Assembly: GCA_028554755.1 (NCBI GenBank)
Contig: JAPTOF010000001.1
Location: forward strand, 35,111,501-35,175,500
Direction of reading: 5' to 3'
DNA length: 64,000 nucleotides
Origin: Cordia subcordata
Lineage: Eukaryota > Streptophyta > Magnoliopsida > Boraginales > Cordiaceae
Positions 1 through 11,652 of this stretch are shown here, piece by piece. The stretch's first letter is position 1. Each line of letters begins with the position of its first letter. Both the position numbers and the translations under genes were made by a program. The notes under the pieces are model-generated. The model was given only the letters and a program-made list of their open reading frames with translations, made no database searches and had not been told where the DNA came from.

Positions 1-2
1 CG

Positions 3-407
3 TACGTTTATGGCCACGATCAAGCCGTTAATTTTATGGAGAGCAACACGATTGTTCCTAATAATCCAATCGAGGAAGGAACAATAGTATTGGATGAAGA
101 CGGAGAATTGGTAGATGAGTTTCAACGTATGATGATCTCCGCTGATGAAGAAACAACGATTATAAACGAAGTTGGTGAAGTAGAAGATGAAAGGGCCATC
201 TTGGAATGTTTAAAGACTCGAAGGTATAATGAAGATAAAGATTATGATGGAGGTAACATGTGTGTTGTGTGCCAAGAAAACTACCAGAACAACCACACAG
301 TAGCAACTCTGTCATGTGGCCACGAGTATCATTGCAATTGTATCAAGACATGGTTGATGCAAAAGAGTATTTGCCCAGTTTGTAGAGCTGTCGCAGTGTC
401 ATCTTAA
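3..407 (+). CDS. RING-H2 zinc finger protein, copy A (5' end outside window)
   Basis: This is probably an E3 ubiquitin ligase. The reading frame is open from base 3, so the gene starts before the window; the first Met inside the window (36) is internal by comparison with the paralogue at 26587-27222, whose frame aligns through the bases ahead of it. An acidic stretch is followed by a C-terminal RING-H2 finger: Cys-x2-Cys (CVVC), a 14-residue gap, CGH, EYH, then CNC and CPVC, giving all eight zinc ligands in C3-H2-C3 order. The Trp of the KTWL segment is present, as expected for E2 contact. Compared with copy B, LPCGH is LSCGH and the tail is AVAVSS instead of AVVASS. No frameshift is visible. 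The finger resembles plant MBR/HIP-type RING-H2 proteins. Whether this copy is expressed depends on sequence upstream of the window. Confidence 0.85.
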   Translation, partial: YVYGHDQAVNFMESNTIVPNNPIEEGTIVLDEDGELVDEFQRMMISADEETTIINEVGEVEDERAILECLKTRRYNEDKDYDGGNMCVVCQENYQNNHTVATLSCGHEYHCNCIKTWLMQKSICPVCRAVAVSS

Positions 408-1137
408 TTTTTAGCCAGAGATTGTTTGTCTATGTATGTTAAATTGCTCATTGTTACATCCAAGTGTAATATATGAATTCTTTTTGTTTCAGTTTTACCA
501 AATTGAACCTGGACAGAGCGTATGATAATACAATTTCAAATTTACTGTTCTCCCGTCGTTAGCACTGCCGTATATTTTGTTTAGCTTTGTCTGGAATATA
601 CTAGCGTATCCCAAAAAAAATTATGACTTTGGGTTTTTATAATGAATAATGAACATTGCATTATGCCACGGGTATCAAAAACAATATTCGATTACAAAAG
701 TATGATCGCCACACCGGAATTCCCAATCCCGACTCCTCTAAAGTGATATCCTGGGGCTGGGAGCAAGTACGGGCTCGTCTGGATAAATTTTTTGTATATA
801 TATATATATATATATAAAAGAAAAAAGAAGCATCTTTATTTTATAATAAATATTTGAATTGACTTTTTGTAAAAGCTAAAAATTTTAAAAAAATGAATTC
901 AGCTTTTTGTAAAAATAACAAATGTTAACATTATTGACTTTTTAAGCTTTTATTTTCAAATCTTATTATCGTTTAGATTGAAAGAAAATATATCTTTAAT
1001 AGATTGATAAATTTCTTTCACAATAAAATTCAAAGAACTTTAATCATATGGTTATCTAAATCCATTTGTTTCTTTTATTAATAACCATCTTATCCGTTTG
1101 TTTCTTTTATTAATAAATATTTGAATTGACTTTTTGC
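408..1137. other. 3' flank of RING copy A, homologous to copy B flank
   Basis: There is no gene here. Bases 408-770 align with the flank after copy B (27223-27600), including the lines just after the stop codon. A short TIR element begins near 771 and matches the start of the element at 27602, but its right end is missing. From about 950 to 1066 the sequence instead matches 31650-31745 and 32320-32345 of copy B, so copy A lacks about 3.9 kb present in B. A TA microsatellite lies at 798-818. TATGG at 1047-1051 is the unoccupied target of the solo LTR found in copy B. Confidence 0.7.
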
Positions 1138-2781
1138 TTGTATATGTTGCTTCTCATGTGAAGATACGATTGCAGGCAAGTGTCTTAATTAGCATTAATA
1201 CCAGATATGTGATTTTTTAAGTCTTAAAACTTATTCACGCCTTTTGTTGGACAAAGCTTTGTGAATAAATATTTTAGCCTTTTCTAACATGATAGAAATG
1301 TTGTAATATGATATCTTTTTGTTCAGCCATAGGAGGACAGAAGGACATGGTTCATGTTCATTAGATGTTTGACTAGAATCTCCCTCTTGTTCGTAGATGG
1401 ACATACTTGGGTAATTTTTGAATGGGGAGAATGCCATTACCCCCCATGAGTTGTAACATAAATCCCAAACTCCCTCATCAAGATTTATTTTTACCCACTT
1501 TCCCCCATGATAGTAAATTTTACCAAACAATGCCTTATCTTAATTATTCTTTTAGTTTTTATGTTAAGTTTTTAAATTGTTAGTTTATAAAAAGTTATAC
1601 TTTGAAATAAAAAAAATAATTTGATACATACACTTATATAAAAGAAGATTTTATTTAATTTTTTTATCAATTTGTATAATAACTATTTTTACTTTTTATT
1701 TTTATTTTTAAATGATTAGCTGGTTGAAAACATGATGCGATTGGAGAGAAAAAAATAATTCAATTTGAAATATATATTAGAAAATAATTGTTTTAAAGTG
1801 AATTTAATTTTTCTTTAATAGTGTGTATAGGGCAGTTTTTGTCAAATAAGTAGCTTTTTTTTTTCCTCTTTTTCTTTGTATTTTGATTTTTTTATTTTTT
1901 ATTTTATTAGTGACTCATCGATCTATTGAATGATTTTATTAATTTTTTTTCTACTATCTTTCTTTTTCTTTTCTTTTCTCTTTAGGGTCATAAAATTGAA
2001 AAAAATAAAAAATAAAGATGCCTTTAATGTAAGGCTTTGTTTGGGAAAATTGAAGTCATGGGGAAATGTGGGTAAAACTAAAATTTCATGAAAAAATTTA
2101 AGATTTAACTGAAAACTCATGGGGGAAAATGGGATTTACCCTTTTTGAATGTGCTGGCCAGGTCGTGGTAGTGTTTGTGTTGATTTGGCAGTTTGCTACT
2201 TCTTTGAGTTTATATCTCGTTGAATGTGATTCCCTAAGTGATTTTATCCACACACATAATTTTGTGTTGTTACTCTACGTCTTCTACTCTCTAAGTCAAG
2301 AAGCATTTTTGGCACTAATTGGGGATTTAATCTTCTTTGGGATTTGTATAGATTGAAAGCCTCCATGGTAAAGGATTGTTTTGCTGTAGAACCACATCTA
2401 GAAAAGAAAAAGCTTCTATTATAAGTTATTCTCTTTACAATAGTAACTATATTTCACTGCTTCAACTTTTTGGCTGACAGATCTGTTTGACTTCTTGCTT
2501 GAGGTATATGTATATTTTGAATCTGTGTATGATGCTACTGAAAATCTCTTGCATTTATGGGAAGGTCTTGATTGGAATCTTAATTTTAATATCCTAGTTT
2601 ACTCTGTGCTTTTCTTTCTTTCTTTTTCTAGGCAATACAGCATTATTTTATTTTATTTTTTGATTTTCTGTGATCTGCTTCAGACAATAACCTTGTATTT
2701 GGTGTAGTGCCAAAAAGGATTGCTGTTGTTATCCTTTAGAGATATCAACATTGACTAATGATGTAACGCAATTTTCTGCAG
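1138..2781 (+). other. FEX intron-2 homologous DNA in copy A
   Basis: Outside the inserted element at 1425-2141, this segment matches the long intron of FEX copy B (about 37719-39243) without coding content. The match begins abruptly at 1137/1138, so the promoter, 5' UTR and first two coding exons of copy A were lost. It ends at the splice acceptor and first bases of the third coding exon near 2779-2782. Confidence 0.7.
1425..2141. mobile_element. Non-autonomous TIR element, probably Mutator-type (717 bp)
   Basis: The two ends are inverted repeats of roughly 110 bp that match imperfectly. Both contain GGG, a run of C, then CATGAGTT, and further in TTTTACCCAC and a block ending near CAAACAAAGCC or CAAACAATGCC. 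The element is flanked by the 10-bp direct repeat TTTTTGAATG at 1415-1424 and 2142-2151. The paralogous site in the FEX intron (37999-38008) carries that word once with no insertion. A 9-10 bp duplication points to a MULE or similar superfamily. No protein is encoded. The interior is AT-rich with T-runs. Confidence 0.75.
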
Positions 2782-4318
2782 GTCTTGGTGCGGTATAGTC
2801 TCTGTCTCTCACTGTTGTCTCTGTGTGTGCTTGTGTATCCATGTCCCCCCCATTCCCATTCCCTCCTCCTTCTTACCCCCTCAGGGAAACGATGTACATG
2901 CAAGCATGAAAATGAACAATAAGCACTTTGACGTAGGCTCTCGTGTGTGGGAATTACATATGAAAGATGTCGCTGCACGACAATCTGGTAGGTTGTTTTA
3001 AAGCTTCCATGTTGAGTGTAAAATTTTTCTGCTAATCAAGTAAAGTTCACATGCAAGATCTGAAAATGTCTTTGTTTCTTATGAGATCTAGAGGCTGGCC
3101 ATACTTGCCTGAACATGAATATGCAACTGAATCACCATGTGTACGTGAAATATGGAAGTCAATCCGCCACTGGTGACCCCTACCAAGGGATCAGGCTATT
3201 TGACAACATCCAAGTTTAGAATGTATTATAAAGTATTTGTTTAGATTGGTCATGTGATGACTTAACTGTTTACCCCATCTCTTGACTTCCGTGATCATAG
3301 GAACTGAACTATATCACATACATCCTATCATGCTCCTGCCCTGCTGCTTAGTCCTATGTTGCTTCGCACTTCTGAACACGAATTTTCTCCTGTGATGTCA
3401 TGCTTCTTTTACACGTTATTCTTCAAGTAGTTTTGTCTTATACATACCACCAGTACTTCTCATGCAACTTTCTGTGTTGGATCATTCTTGATGGGTTGGA
3501 TCGGGGTGGTTTTCAAGAAAGAGATCACTGAATTTTCTGATAAATTAGCCCTTGGATTAACAACTGGTTTCTTGGGAAGCCTTATCTAGTACTCCTAGTA
3601 ATCCTAGTAGTAGTACTACTACTTCTAAGCAATTTATGGTGTCTGAGTGGAATTCTGTTTAGAGATGAATTTGGGGATGGTGGTAGCAGAGCTCAGCTGT
3701 GGCTGGCTTGCACTATTGGACCATTTGGTGTCTGGATCAGATGGTGGTTGACTTTTAAGGTGAGTGCCTTTCGGGACTCTCGCTGCAAATGTCTCTGCGG
3801 CTTGCATGTCGGCAGCACTGGCCAAATTAATGTCTTTTAGAATATATTTTCCTTCATGCTTCAGGCCTTCTTTCCCTCTGCTCCTACTACATGCTTAAAT
3901 GACTTGCACAAGGCCTGTTGTTCTATGCACATGCAAAGTAAGTATTGAGAAATTCACTTTTAAGACGATCAAGATTGCACGAATGTGGTTCTTCACACTA
4001 TTTTTGATCTTTTGATCTTTTCAGTACGTTAGAAGTAACTTATATGCATATTTCGTAGAACACGCTTATGTATTAATGACTTGAATGATATGTGATACAG
4101 GTAAATACCACGACCTTTGATACCATTGCAACAGGAATCCAGTTTGTTTTCCCTGGTAACCTAGTACCGTGTCCACGTTCATCGCCGAGTACAATGCAAT
4201 AAGAGAGAATGAGCACCTTTGGAGAGTGTTTGTTTATGCAATGAGTACAATGCTTCTGTTTCACCTCGGGGATGCTAATATATATGCTATGCTTGTTTCG
4301 ATCAAGGGATATGATTAA
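2782..4318 (+). pseudogene. FEX/CrcB fluoride exporter pseudogene, copy A
   Basis: This is a degraded paralogue of the FEX gene at 36413-41353. Exon 3 survives only as its first few codons (2782-2800); the rest was removed by a deletion joining two GGTCTC-type words. Exon 4 is present from 3476 (GSFLMGW segment) but stops at about 3585, where a deletion of about 390 bp fuses it to the middle of exon 5. Exon 5 lacks about 35 bp near 3760. Exon 6 (4101-4318) is recognisable through its final KGYD-stop but carries a frame-breaking change around 4160. The first two coding exons and the promoter are missing. It cannot encode a functional channel. The inverted copy of its last exon lies beyond the Mutator element, from 12381. 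Confidence 0.85.
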
Positions 4319-4540
4319 GAGTAGTACGTTTGACAGTTTAAATTTTGGTACTTCAGCCTGGTATGCTACCAAATTTTATCTGTAACATTCTTTTTAAAAT
4401 ATCAAACGGGTTATTTTTATTTTTATTTTTAATTTTAATTTTTAATTTACTTCTAAAAATAGTCCAGTTTTAAAAGGAGTTGCAAAAGTAGACTTTTCTA
4501 AGTTCAGAAGCCTGATCACGAATGATGAAAACTCGATATC

Positions 4541-5010
4541 GGACTTCGAAAGTTCGAAAATATTTTCGAATAACGGAACTTCAATATCGAACTTCAAAAG
4601 TTCGAAATTATCAACAGTAATAACTTCGAACTTATGAAGTTCGAAAATAGGGTGCTAGGGTTTGTAGGATTCCTTCTGTGACGATGTTGCGACGATGTGA
4701 CGGAGGGCAGAGAATAATATCAGAAGGGAGACAATAATATCGTGTTTTGAACTTTAGAAGTTCGAGTTTACAAGATTCCGACGTGATCGAGGGCAGAGCA
4801 GAGCAGAGAATAAAATTTTTGTCAAAGATGTCCGTTTTCGAACTTTTGAAAAATTCGAACTTTCAAAGTTCGAATTTTTCGCACTTTCGAACTTCTGACA
4901 TGCGATTTTGTTGTTTCGAGTTTTTAAAATTCGAGTTAGGTTATAAGTCGAAACTCAGAAGTTTAAAATCCGAATTTCTAAATTCGAATTTGTTACTATA
5001 TAATGCACAC
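4541..5010. repeat. Left subterminal palindrome cluster of the MULE
   Basis: At least five near-palindromes of the form TTCGAACTT-N-GAAGTTCGAA occur here, for example around 4592, 4625, 4748 and 4834-4870. They mirror the right-hand cluster at 11653-12310. Such clusters inside MULE ends may be transposase-binding sites. That role is inferred. Confidence 0.7.
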
Positions 5011-5167
5011 CCCACTTCTCCCTTCATCATCTCGTTCCAAAATCACTAACCCTACACACGTTCACACGATAAGTCACATTATGTAGCATTTTCAAAATTT
5101 GGATTTGCCGCTATACCACTAACCACTCCACTTCCCTCCCTTCTGCAACTCATTCACATCTAAAAAG

Positions 5168-7798
5168 ATGAATGCAAATGTTGATGCAGTTAACGTATAT
5201 TTATATTACGGTGGCAACAAAATTGAAACAGATCATGGGCTCGACTATGTAGGTCCAAACTTATCACGTAAAATAAAAATTTTTCCCGGAACGACATACT
5301 ATCAGTTTGTATCTCGTATATTCACGAAGTTCCAATTGCGGCCTACTATCGATAGAGTTGAGTTGTGTTATTGTAATCCCAAATAGGACACAAACCTACA
5401 ACAAATATATTATTACCCCAGTGGCATTAAGGATGACGAAGATGTACAAGACATGTACGAAACAGCTTGCATGGATATGAATAAGAGATGTGCGCACGTT
5501 GTCGTAGACGTGCAAAGTGATGTCATGTACAATCCACAGCCTTCAAATGAAGAAGCAACACTACAAGAAGTTGTTGGTGATTTGCCAGATTTGAATGTGG
5601 AACCTCCTTATTATGTCAATGCGGAAGTCAACATTCCAACCACAATGGCAGGGTTTGCCATATTTTTCCTTTCTCCACCGCCATGCCCCACATTTGAAGT
5701 TGGAGGACCCTCTCAAGCTAGTGACATTCGGGAGATGTTCGAGGTAGGATTAGATTCTATTTTATCTGAACCGGAAGAAGTAGATGAGGACGCGTCGGTT
5801 AAACGAGGAGGAAGATGTTGTGTCAGTAGAAAGTTTAATCTATGAAAACGAAGAGGTTGATGTGGGGCCAGGCAATGGCGAAGAGCTGGAGCCGGATCTA
5901 GAGGAGGAAGAACCAGTAGCTTTCCACACAGCTAGGACAGAGTATTACATCACTTCAAATGAGCCTCCAATGGAAAGACCAATGTGGGACGAGAGACGAA
6001 TGGAGTTGGCCAAACGCATGGTGTTCGAAAAGGTTGATCTTATACGGGCTGTCCAACAAAACGTGATCAAACATAAACGAGAATACAGGGTGGTGAAGTC
6101 GAATAAGTCCTTGTGGGACATACGTTGCTACGAATCAAGCAATTCTAGGACACCATGCAAGTGGAAGGTTCATGCAATAAAAAAATGCACACACAAGATG
6201 TTCGAGATCACGAGGTACCAAAGCATGCATATTTGCATGGGAGATAAATGCGGGCCAAACCATAAAAATCTAACATCTGGTCTGGTCAGCTACATGGTTA
6301 GGCATTTTGTTGCAGAGAAGCCTGATTTCGAGGTACGTCTTGTCCAAACCCATATAAAGAAGACTTTAAATGTTGATATAACATACGGGAAACCTTGGCG
6401 TGGTAGGAATAAGGCAATCCAACTAGTTTTTGGAGACTGGGACATGTCATACAATATGCTGCCGCGCTTTTTTGCCATCGTAATTGTAAAGAATCTGGGA
6501 ACCGTTGTCCACTACAAGTTCGCCCAGGGTTCAACTGAAATAGAAAAAATTTTCCACTATGTTTTTTGGGCTTTTGGTCCGTGCATCATGGCATGGAGGC
6601 ACTATCGACCTATACTCTCGTTGGACGAAACACATCTGCATGAGAAGTACAAGGGCCACCTGCTCGTCGCCTTAGCGACAGATGCCAACGACCATATATT
6701 ACCATTGGCATTTGCCGTTGTCGATGGTGAGAGTACAAATAGTTGGAGGTGGTTCCTGGAGAAGGTAAGTCAGTGTTTTTTAAACGACATGTCAACAGTT
6801 TGCATTCTGTCTGATCGGCACGCAGAAATCGCGACCATCAATACAATAACATCCATTGCCGACTTCAAGTGAAGCATCGCATTTGCTTGAGACATCTAAA
6901 AAGCAATGTGATGAAAAGATGGCATAACCAATTCGCAAAAGACATGTGTTGGATAGCTGGAAAAGAAAGCCAGAAACGGAAGCACATCGCCGCCATGGAC
7001 ATTATTCGTAATATCGACCCACGACCCACTAGCGTTGGTACACGGGTGCACCAGATGTTAGCCGACCTCGGTCCAGATTCATGGACATTGAGCCATGATA
7101 GGGGTTATAGATGGGGAGTGCTGACAACAAATAATGTTGAATGCTTCAATGGTGTGATTGTCGGAGCCAGGGGATTGCCCATTACAGCACTAGTAAATAA
7201 CACTTTTTTAAAGCTAAAGGGATATTTCCACGATAGGTTGGCAAACGCGATGCACATGCATAGAGATGGTCGTATTCTGACGGATCGAGCGAGAGAAAAA
7301 TATGAAAAGTGGGAGACGTCTTCACACCGGATGCGATTGCATGCATTCAGACTAGATGAGTGGTACCAGGTCGGTCGAATGCCAGAACGATGGAACGATG
7401 TTCCCAACGAACAAGAGGTAGATTGGGTGGGACGAACATGTACATGTGGCAAGTGGACAGCCTATCATATGCCATGCTCTTATGCCCAATATGTTGCCCG
7501 TTATAGGGGTGTAAACCCTTCAACCATGATTGAACTTCATTATACGGTAGAGTCATTCGAGGCAACATATAATATGACATTTCAACCCCTTGGACATGAA
7601 TTTTACTGGCCTCCAGGACCCAGTTGGACGTTACTCCGGAATGCTTTACGAGTGCGCGACAGAAGACGTGGACGGGAAAGAGCTCGGCGTATACCAAACG
7701 AGATGGACAATTCCGACCAAGTAGGCAGAAAGAAGTGTGGTTATTGCCGTAACCTTGGGCATATTGCACCAAATTGCCCCCTAAGAATAGATACGTAG
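5168..7798 (+). pseudogene. MuDR-type MULE transposase, broken by one stop and two frameshifts
   Basis: The frame opens at ATG 5168 with a PB1-like MuDR N-terminal segment (VNVYLYYGG). It has an in-frame TAG at 5384-5386, then resumes, shifts frame near 5795 and again between about 6790 and 6845. The middle part has the MuDR DNA-binding region (WDIRCYES, CKWKV, DITYGKPWRGR). The MULE catalytic core follows: the first Asp in LSLDETHL (codon 6624-6626) and the second in LSDRHAE (6813-6815). After the second shift come CLRHLKSN, a SWIM-type finger (CTCGKW, MPCSY) and a C-terminal CCHC knuckle (CGYC, LGH, IAPNC). The SWIM His is replaced by Tyr. Repaired length would be about 870 residues, normal for the family. 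It would bind the element ends and cut DNA in the nucleus. Confidence 0.9.
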
Positions 7799-8033
7799 CT
7801 TCGAATGGTTATCATGAAGTTGTAGCATGTGAAGCTAATTGGTCTTTTCTACTATGGTGTGTAATGTTTTCAATAAAAGATATTGTCAAATCTTTCCATC
7901 TCAAAATATTGTCAACATCAACACAATTTATATCGAGACATGATAATAAGTACGAAAAAACAATGAAAAATGAAAGTTCAATTACAGAATTACTAAAATA
8001 AGTTTGAAATGTAAAATGTTTATTCAACTACAT

Positions 8034-10339
8034 CAATATTGAGAAGGCGTGTAATAATCGGGCCTCCGACCCCTGCTGGTCCGGTCGGGTAAAACGCGTG
8101 GCGGTGGATGCGGTGACTGTGTGCGTCTACGAGTACGACGCAGTAGATGGTCTTCCTCGAGCACCAGCTCAGCAGTCTGATCATCTATTAGATAATCACT
8201 GGTAGATAACGGCCCCTAAGGTGGCGTGTTCAAGGTGCTGGGCTCCTGATGTGACGGATAGCCATACTCAAACTGGCTAAACCTACCATGGTGTGGCGGC
8301 ATGTATGAAGTGCTGGGATCGACCCACGGACCGCCATACTCGAACTGGCTAAACCTACCAGGCTGCGGCGGTGTGTACGAAGTGCTGGGCTCCTGAGTGG
8401 GATGATGATAATGGCCCCGCTGTCCCGACCGATGTAACGTTTGTGGAGGCGGTTGCGAACGTTGGACGTCATACACAGCTGTTGTGTCGTCCAATAGGTG
8501 CTCATGCTGGGTCTGCTGAAGTATGGCCTGGCCTCTGATGTGCAGGACTTGCAGATGACTCACCATAAAATCAAGAGTAGCCGCATCTACTCGTAAGTCT
8601 CTCGCCTCGTACTGTCGTATAATACTCCCACTGTAGTTAACCACATGCTGAGCGTATACCGCCTAAAGAAAAATTTATGGGCACTGTCAATAGGTATTGC
8701 ATCAATGCATACCAAATTCGAATTTATGGGAAAACATTCATATTGCATTAACCAGACTGTTCTTATCGTGGGCCGACGCAACATAGCCGTCGTCTGTATG
8801 ACTAGTCCGAGGGTGTCCAGCATGTAGTATGGTTATCCCTCGGTACCATCTCATACACGCCCTCAAAGCCCCAGGATCGGGAAAGTCCTCTAACTCCGTC
8901 GCCATAACAGTGTTTTCTCAATTGACCCACATGTCGATTGCCGAATTATATTGTTCGGCTGTAATCTTCTCTTTCCCGTCCCAGTGCTTCTGCCACACTG
9001 GTGGATTAATGGGGATCGTCTGCCGCATGCCGAATTGTCAAAGTACCCAATCAGGACGGTGCCACTCAACCTGCCTACCAACGATGAAGGGTACACATGC
9101 TCGCCACGCTTCCGCATTTTGCAAACAATACTGTGGCAAACCACCTATTGCATGCTCGAATGGCTGTCAAATAAACTGGGAACACAACAATAACGGCAGA
9201 TTAGTTTATAAAACATACAACGTAAATTAACAAGGGAGAGTAATAAATGTGAGATGTAAATTTTTTCAAACCTCGCCGGGCTGCAAATGGTCAATCATGT
9301 CCCGCGCCTCGTTCAAACCAGCCCGGCCCGCAACCCATTTCAGATCCTTCCTCGCAAAGAACATGTAGCCGCGTAGTGGGCTTGGCAACGGGAAATCAGG
9401 GTGAACAGTGTGCCCATCCCTCTGATGGTGCCTATTCCTCTGCTCACACAGTGTTGGCCTAAAAGTCGTGAGTCTGTCCCAAACAAAAAACTGCATTGTA
9501 CAAGATAATTATATTATAAGCAACAATACTTCTTCAAATATCATTAACAACAATGAGATGATTAAGTGTGCTACCTGAATGAGCATAACGGCCCCGCACA
9601 TGCCTCTGCAATCACGGCAACAAGCCTTACAAAGCCATCTATACAGATGCGCTAGGCATGCTGCCCCTCAATTATATTCACTGATATGATCAAAGTCAAT
9701 CAAAAAGTCTAACCAATATAACGATAATTTATTTTTTGTCGTATCAGTGAACATATGGGTGCCAAATAACAAAAAAATCCACAAACGGGCCCGCCGTTCC
9801 ACTTCCTCCACCTCAGGATTCTCTGGAGTGCCTTGGGCTATGTACAATTCCCTCAGATGGGGTATGTTAATCGAATTTCCACTAATTTTGTCCAAAGATA
9901 CATATACCTCCATATACTGATGAATACATGTCCGTCACTCTTCCGGAGTTGGACTAGTATCGTCGAGCACCAGGACAACCTGACCAACAATCGGTAATCC
10001 CCAATATACAGCGACATCCTGGAGTGTAATCGTGGCCTCGCCTACAGGCAAATGAAATGTATGCATCTCTGGTCGCCACCTCTCAATCAAGGCAGTAATA
10101 AGAGGATTGTCAACCTGATGGAAGCGTGCTGCATAACATCCAAAAAATCCGGCTCTCAATAAAGCCGTCTGCACAGCAGGATGCTCCGTCCATAGGAATA
10201 ACTCTCTATCACTCCTATAAATCTTGTGTTCCTCTAACTGATGAGGTGATGATAAATAATTCACCCGGTGGTCATAGTAATAGCATAACACTGAACTATT
10301 GCTAGGAGCTGGTCTATGAGCCATAGATCCTACGAGCAT
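8034..10339 (-). pseudogene. Plant mobile domain (MAIN/MAIL-like) protein, pseudogene inside the MULE
   Basis: Translation from 10339 gives the N-terminal plant mobile domain: HPAVQTALLRAGFFG, then ALIERWRPEMHTFHLPVGEA, then ITLQDVAVYWGLP. The frame continues to about 9580 with two in-frame TGA codons at positions where the family normally has Trp (PEE-stop-R, SEYN-stop-GAA). Introns follow near 9579-9497 and 9272-9192. Later exons encode MQFFVWDRLTTFRPT and, around 9080-8990, QFGMRQTIP-like sequence. A Pro-rich C-terminus (8644-8216) has repeats of GRFSQFEYG and, past another stop, an Arg-rich tail. PMD proteins act in transposon silencing in Arabidopsis and are also carried by Mutator and Gypsy elements; this is the transposon-borne type. 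The function in this element is unknown. Confidence 0.85.
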
Positions 10340-11640
10340 TAAGTAAATGAAAAAAATGTAAAAGTACTAATTATTACTAATTAGTTTAGAACTGCAACTT
10401 TAATATTTAACTAATTTTGCTAACTTTGTAAAATTCATAATATTTTAATTTTTCTACATTCATACTAATTAAAATTACAGTGATTAATACATCTCATAAT
10501 CATAAAAATATTAATATTCCAAATAATAAATTAACATATAATTGACATATAAAATAAACCAACATGATTAATATTCCACTAAAATAAACAATAGTCTAAT
10601 TTTGAAATTTAATGTATTAAGCAACATATAATTAACATATAAAATAAACCAACACGATTAATATTCCACTAAAATAAACAATAATCTAATTTTCAAATTA
10701 AAGTTGCACAACAAATAAAATTAATACTGCTTAACATTATCTAAACGTCAAAAAATTTATTACTAATTACTTTAGAACTACAACTTTAATATTGAACAAA
10801 TATATCACTTCATCTTAAAATTACTAATAATGAACATAATTAATCCTAAAACTCCACTAAAACCCTAACTTCAGTTACTTACTATATACCCTATAACTTT
10901 AATTTTCTTATTTCTTAAATTTTATATTATTTAAAATTTATAAAAATTCATATTAAATACTTCAGAACTACAACTTTAATACTTAATTAATACATAACGT
11001 CATCTTAAATTGACTAATAATTAACATAATTAATCCTAAAATTCCACTAAAACCCTTAAACGCCACTAAAACCCTAAAACTCCATATGATTAATTGAATA
11101 ATTATAAATTCACACTAATTATATGCATACTGATTATATGCACACAAATTATATACACAATGATTAATACATCCCATCATCAAAAAATGATTAATATTCC
11201 AAAAATAAATCAACATATAATTAACATATAAATTAAACCAACAAAATTAATATTCCACTAAACTAAACAATAGTCTAATTTTAAAATTTAACGTATTAAG
11301 CAACATATAATTAACATATAAAATAAACCAATATGATTAATATTCCACTAAACTAAATAATAATCTAAGTTTCAAATTAAACGTAGGCAACATGTAATTA
11401 ACATATAATTTCAAAATTTAACATCATATAAATTAAACAAACAAACACATTAAAACATATAAATTCGGTACCAAAAAAAAAGAGAGAAAACTTACAAGAT
11501 TTAGGCAAAATCCTAGGATGTGAAAAATTTGTACTAAATTTTCGAGTTGGGTGGGAGAAAAATGAGTGAGGGATGAGATAGCACTGGAGAGAGAAAAAGA
11601 GGTGAGATTTCGGATGGAAGAGGAGGGTTTGGGCCGGGGG
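10340..11640. repeat. AT-rich non-coding block with dispersed direct repeats
   Basis: No coding sequence. A block of about 80 bp containing AACATATAATTAACATATAA and ATTAATATTCCACTAAA occurs about four times (near 10545, 10622, 11210 and 11300). Another word, AGAACTACAACTTTAATA, recurs near 10775 and 10965. It lies upstream of the PMD gene and may hold its promoter, but no clear motif stands out. Confidence 0.6.
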
Positions 11641-11652
11641 GTTTAAATACTA

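Noticed and set aside
6290..6795. Minus-strand ORFs opposite the MULE transposase
   Set aside because: They are antisense shadows of a conserved plus-strand transposase domain.
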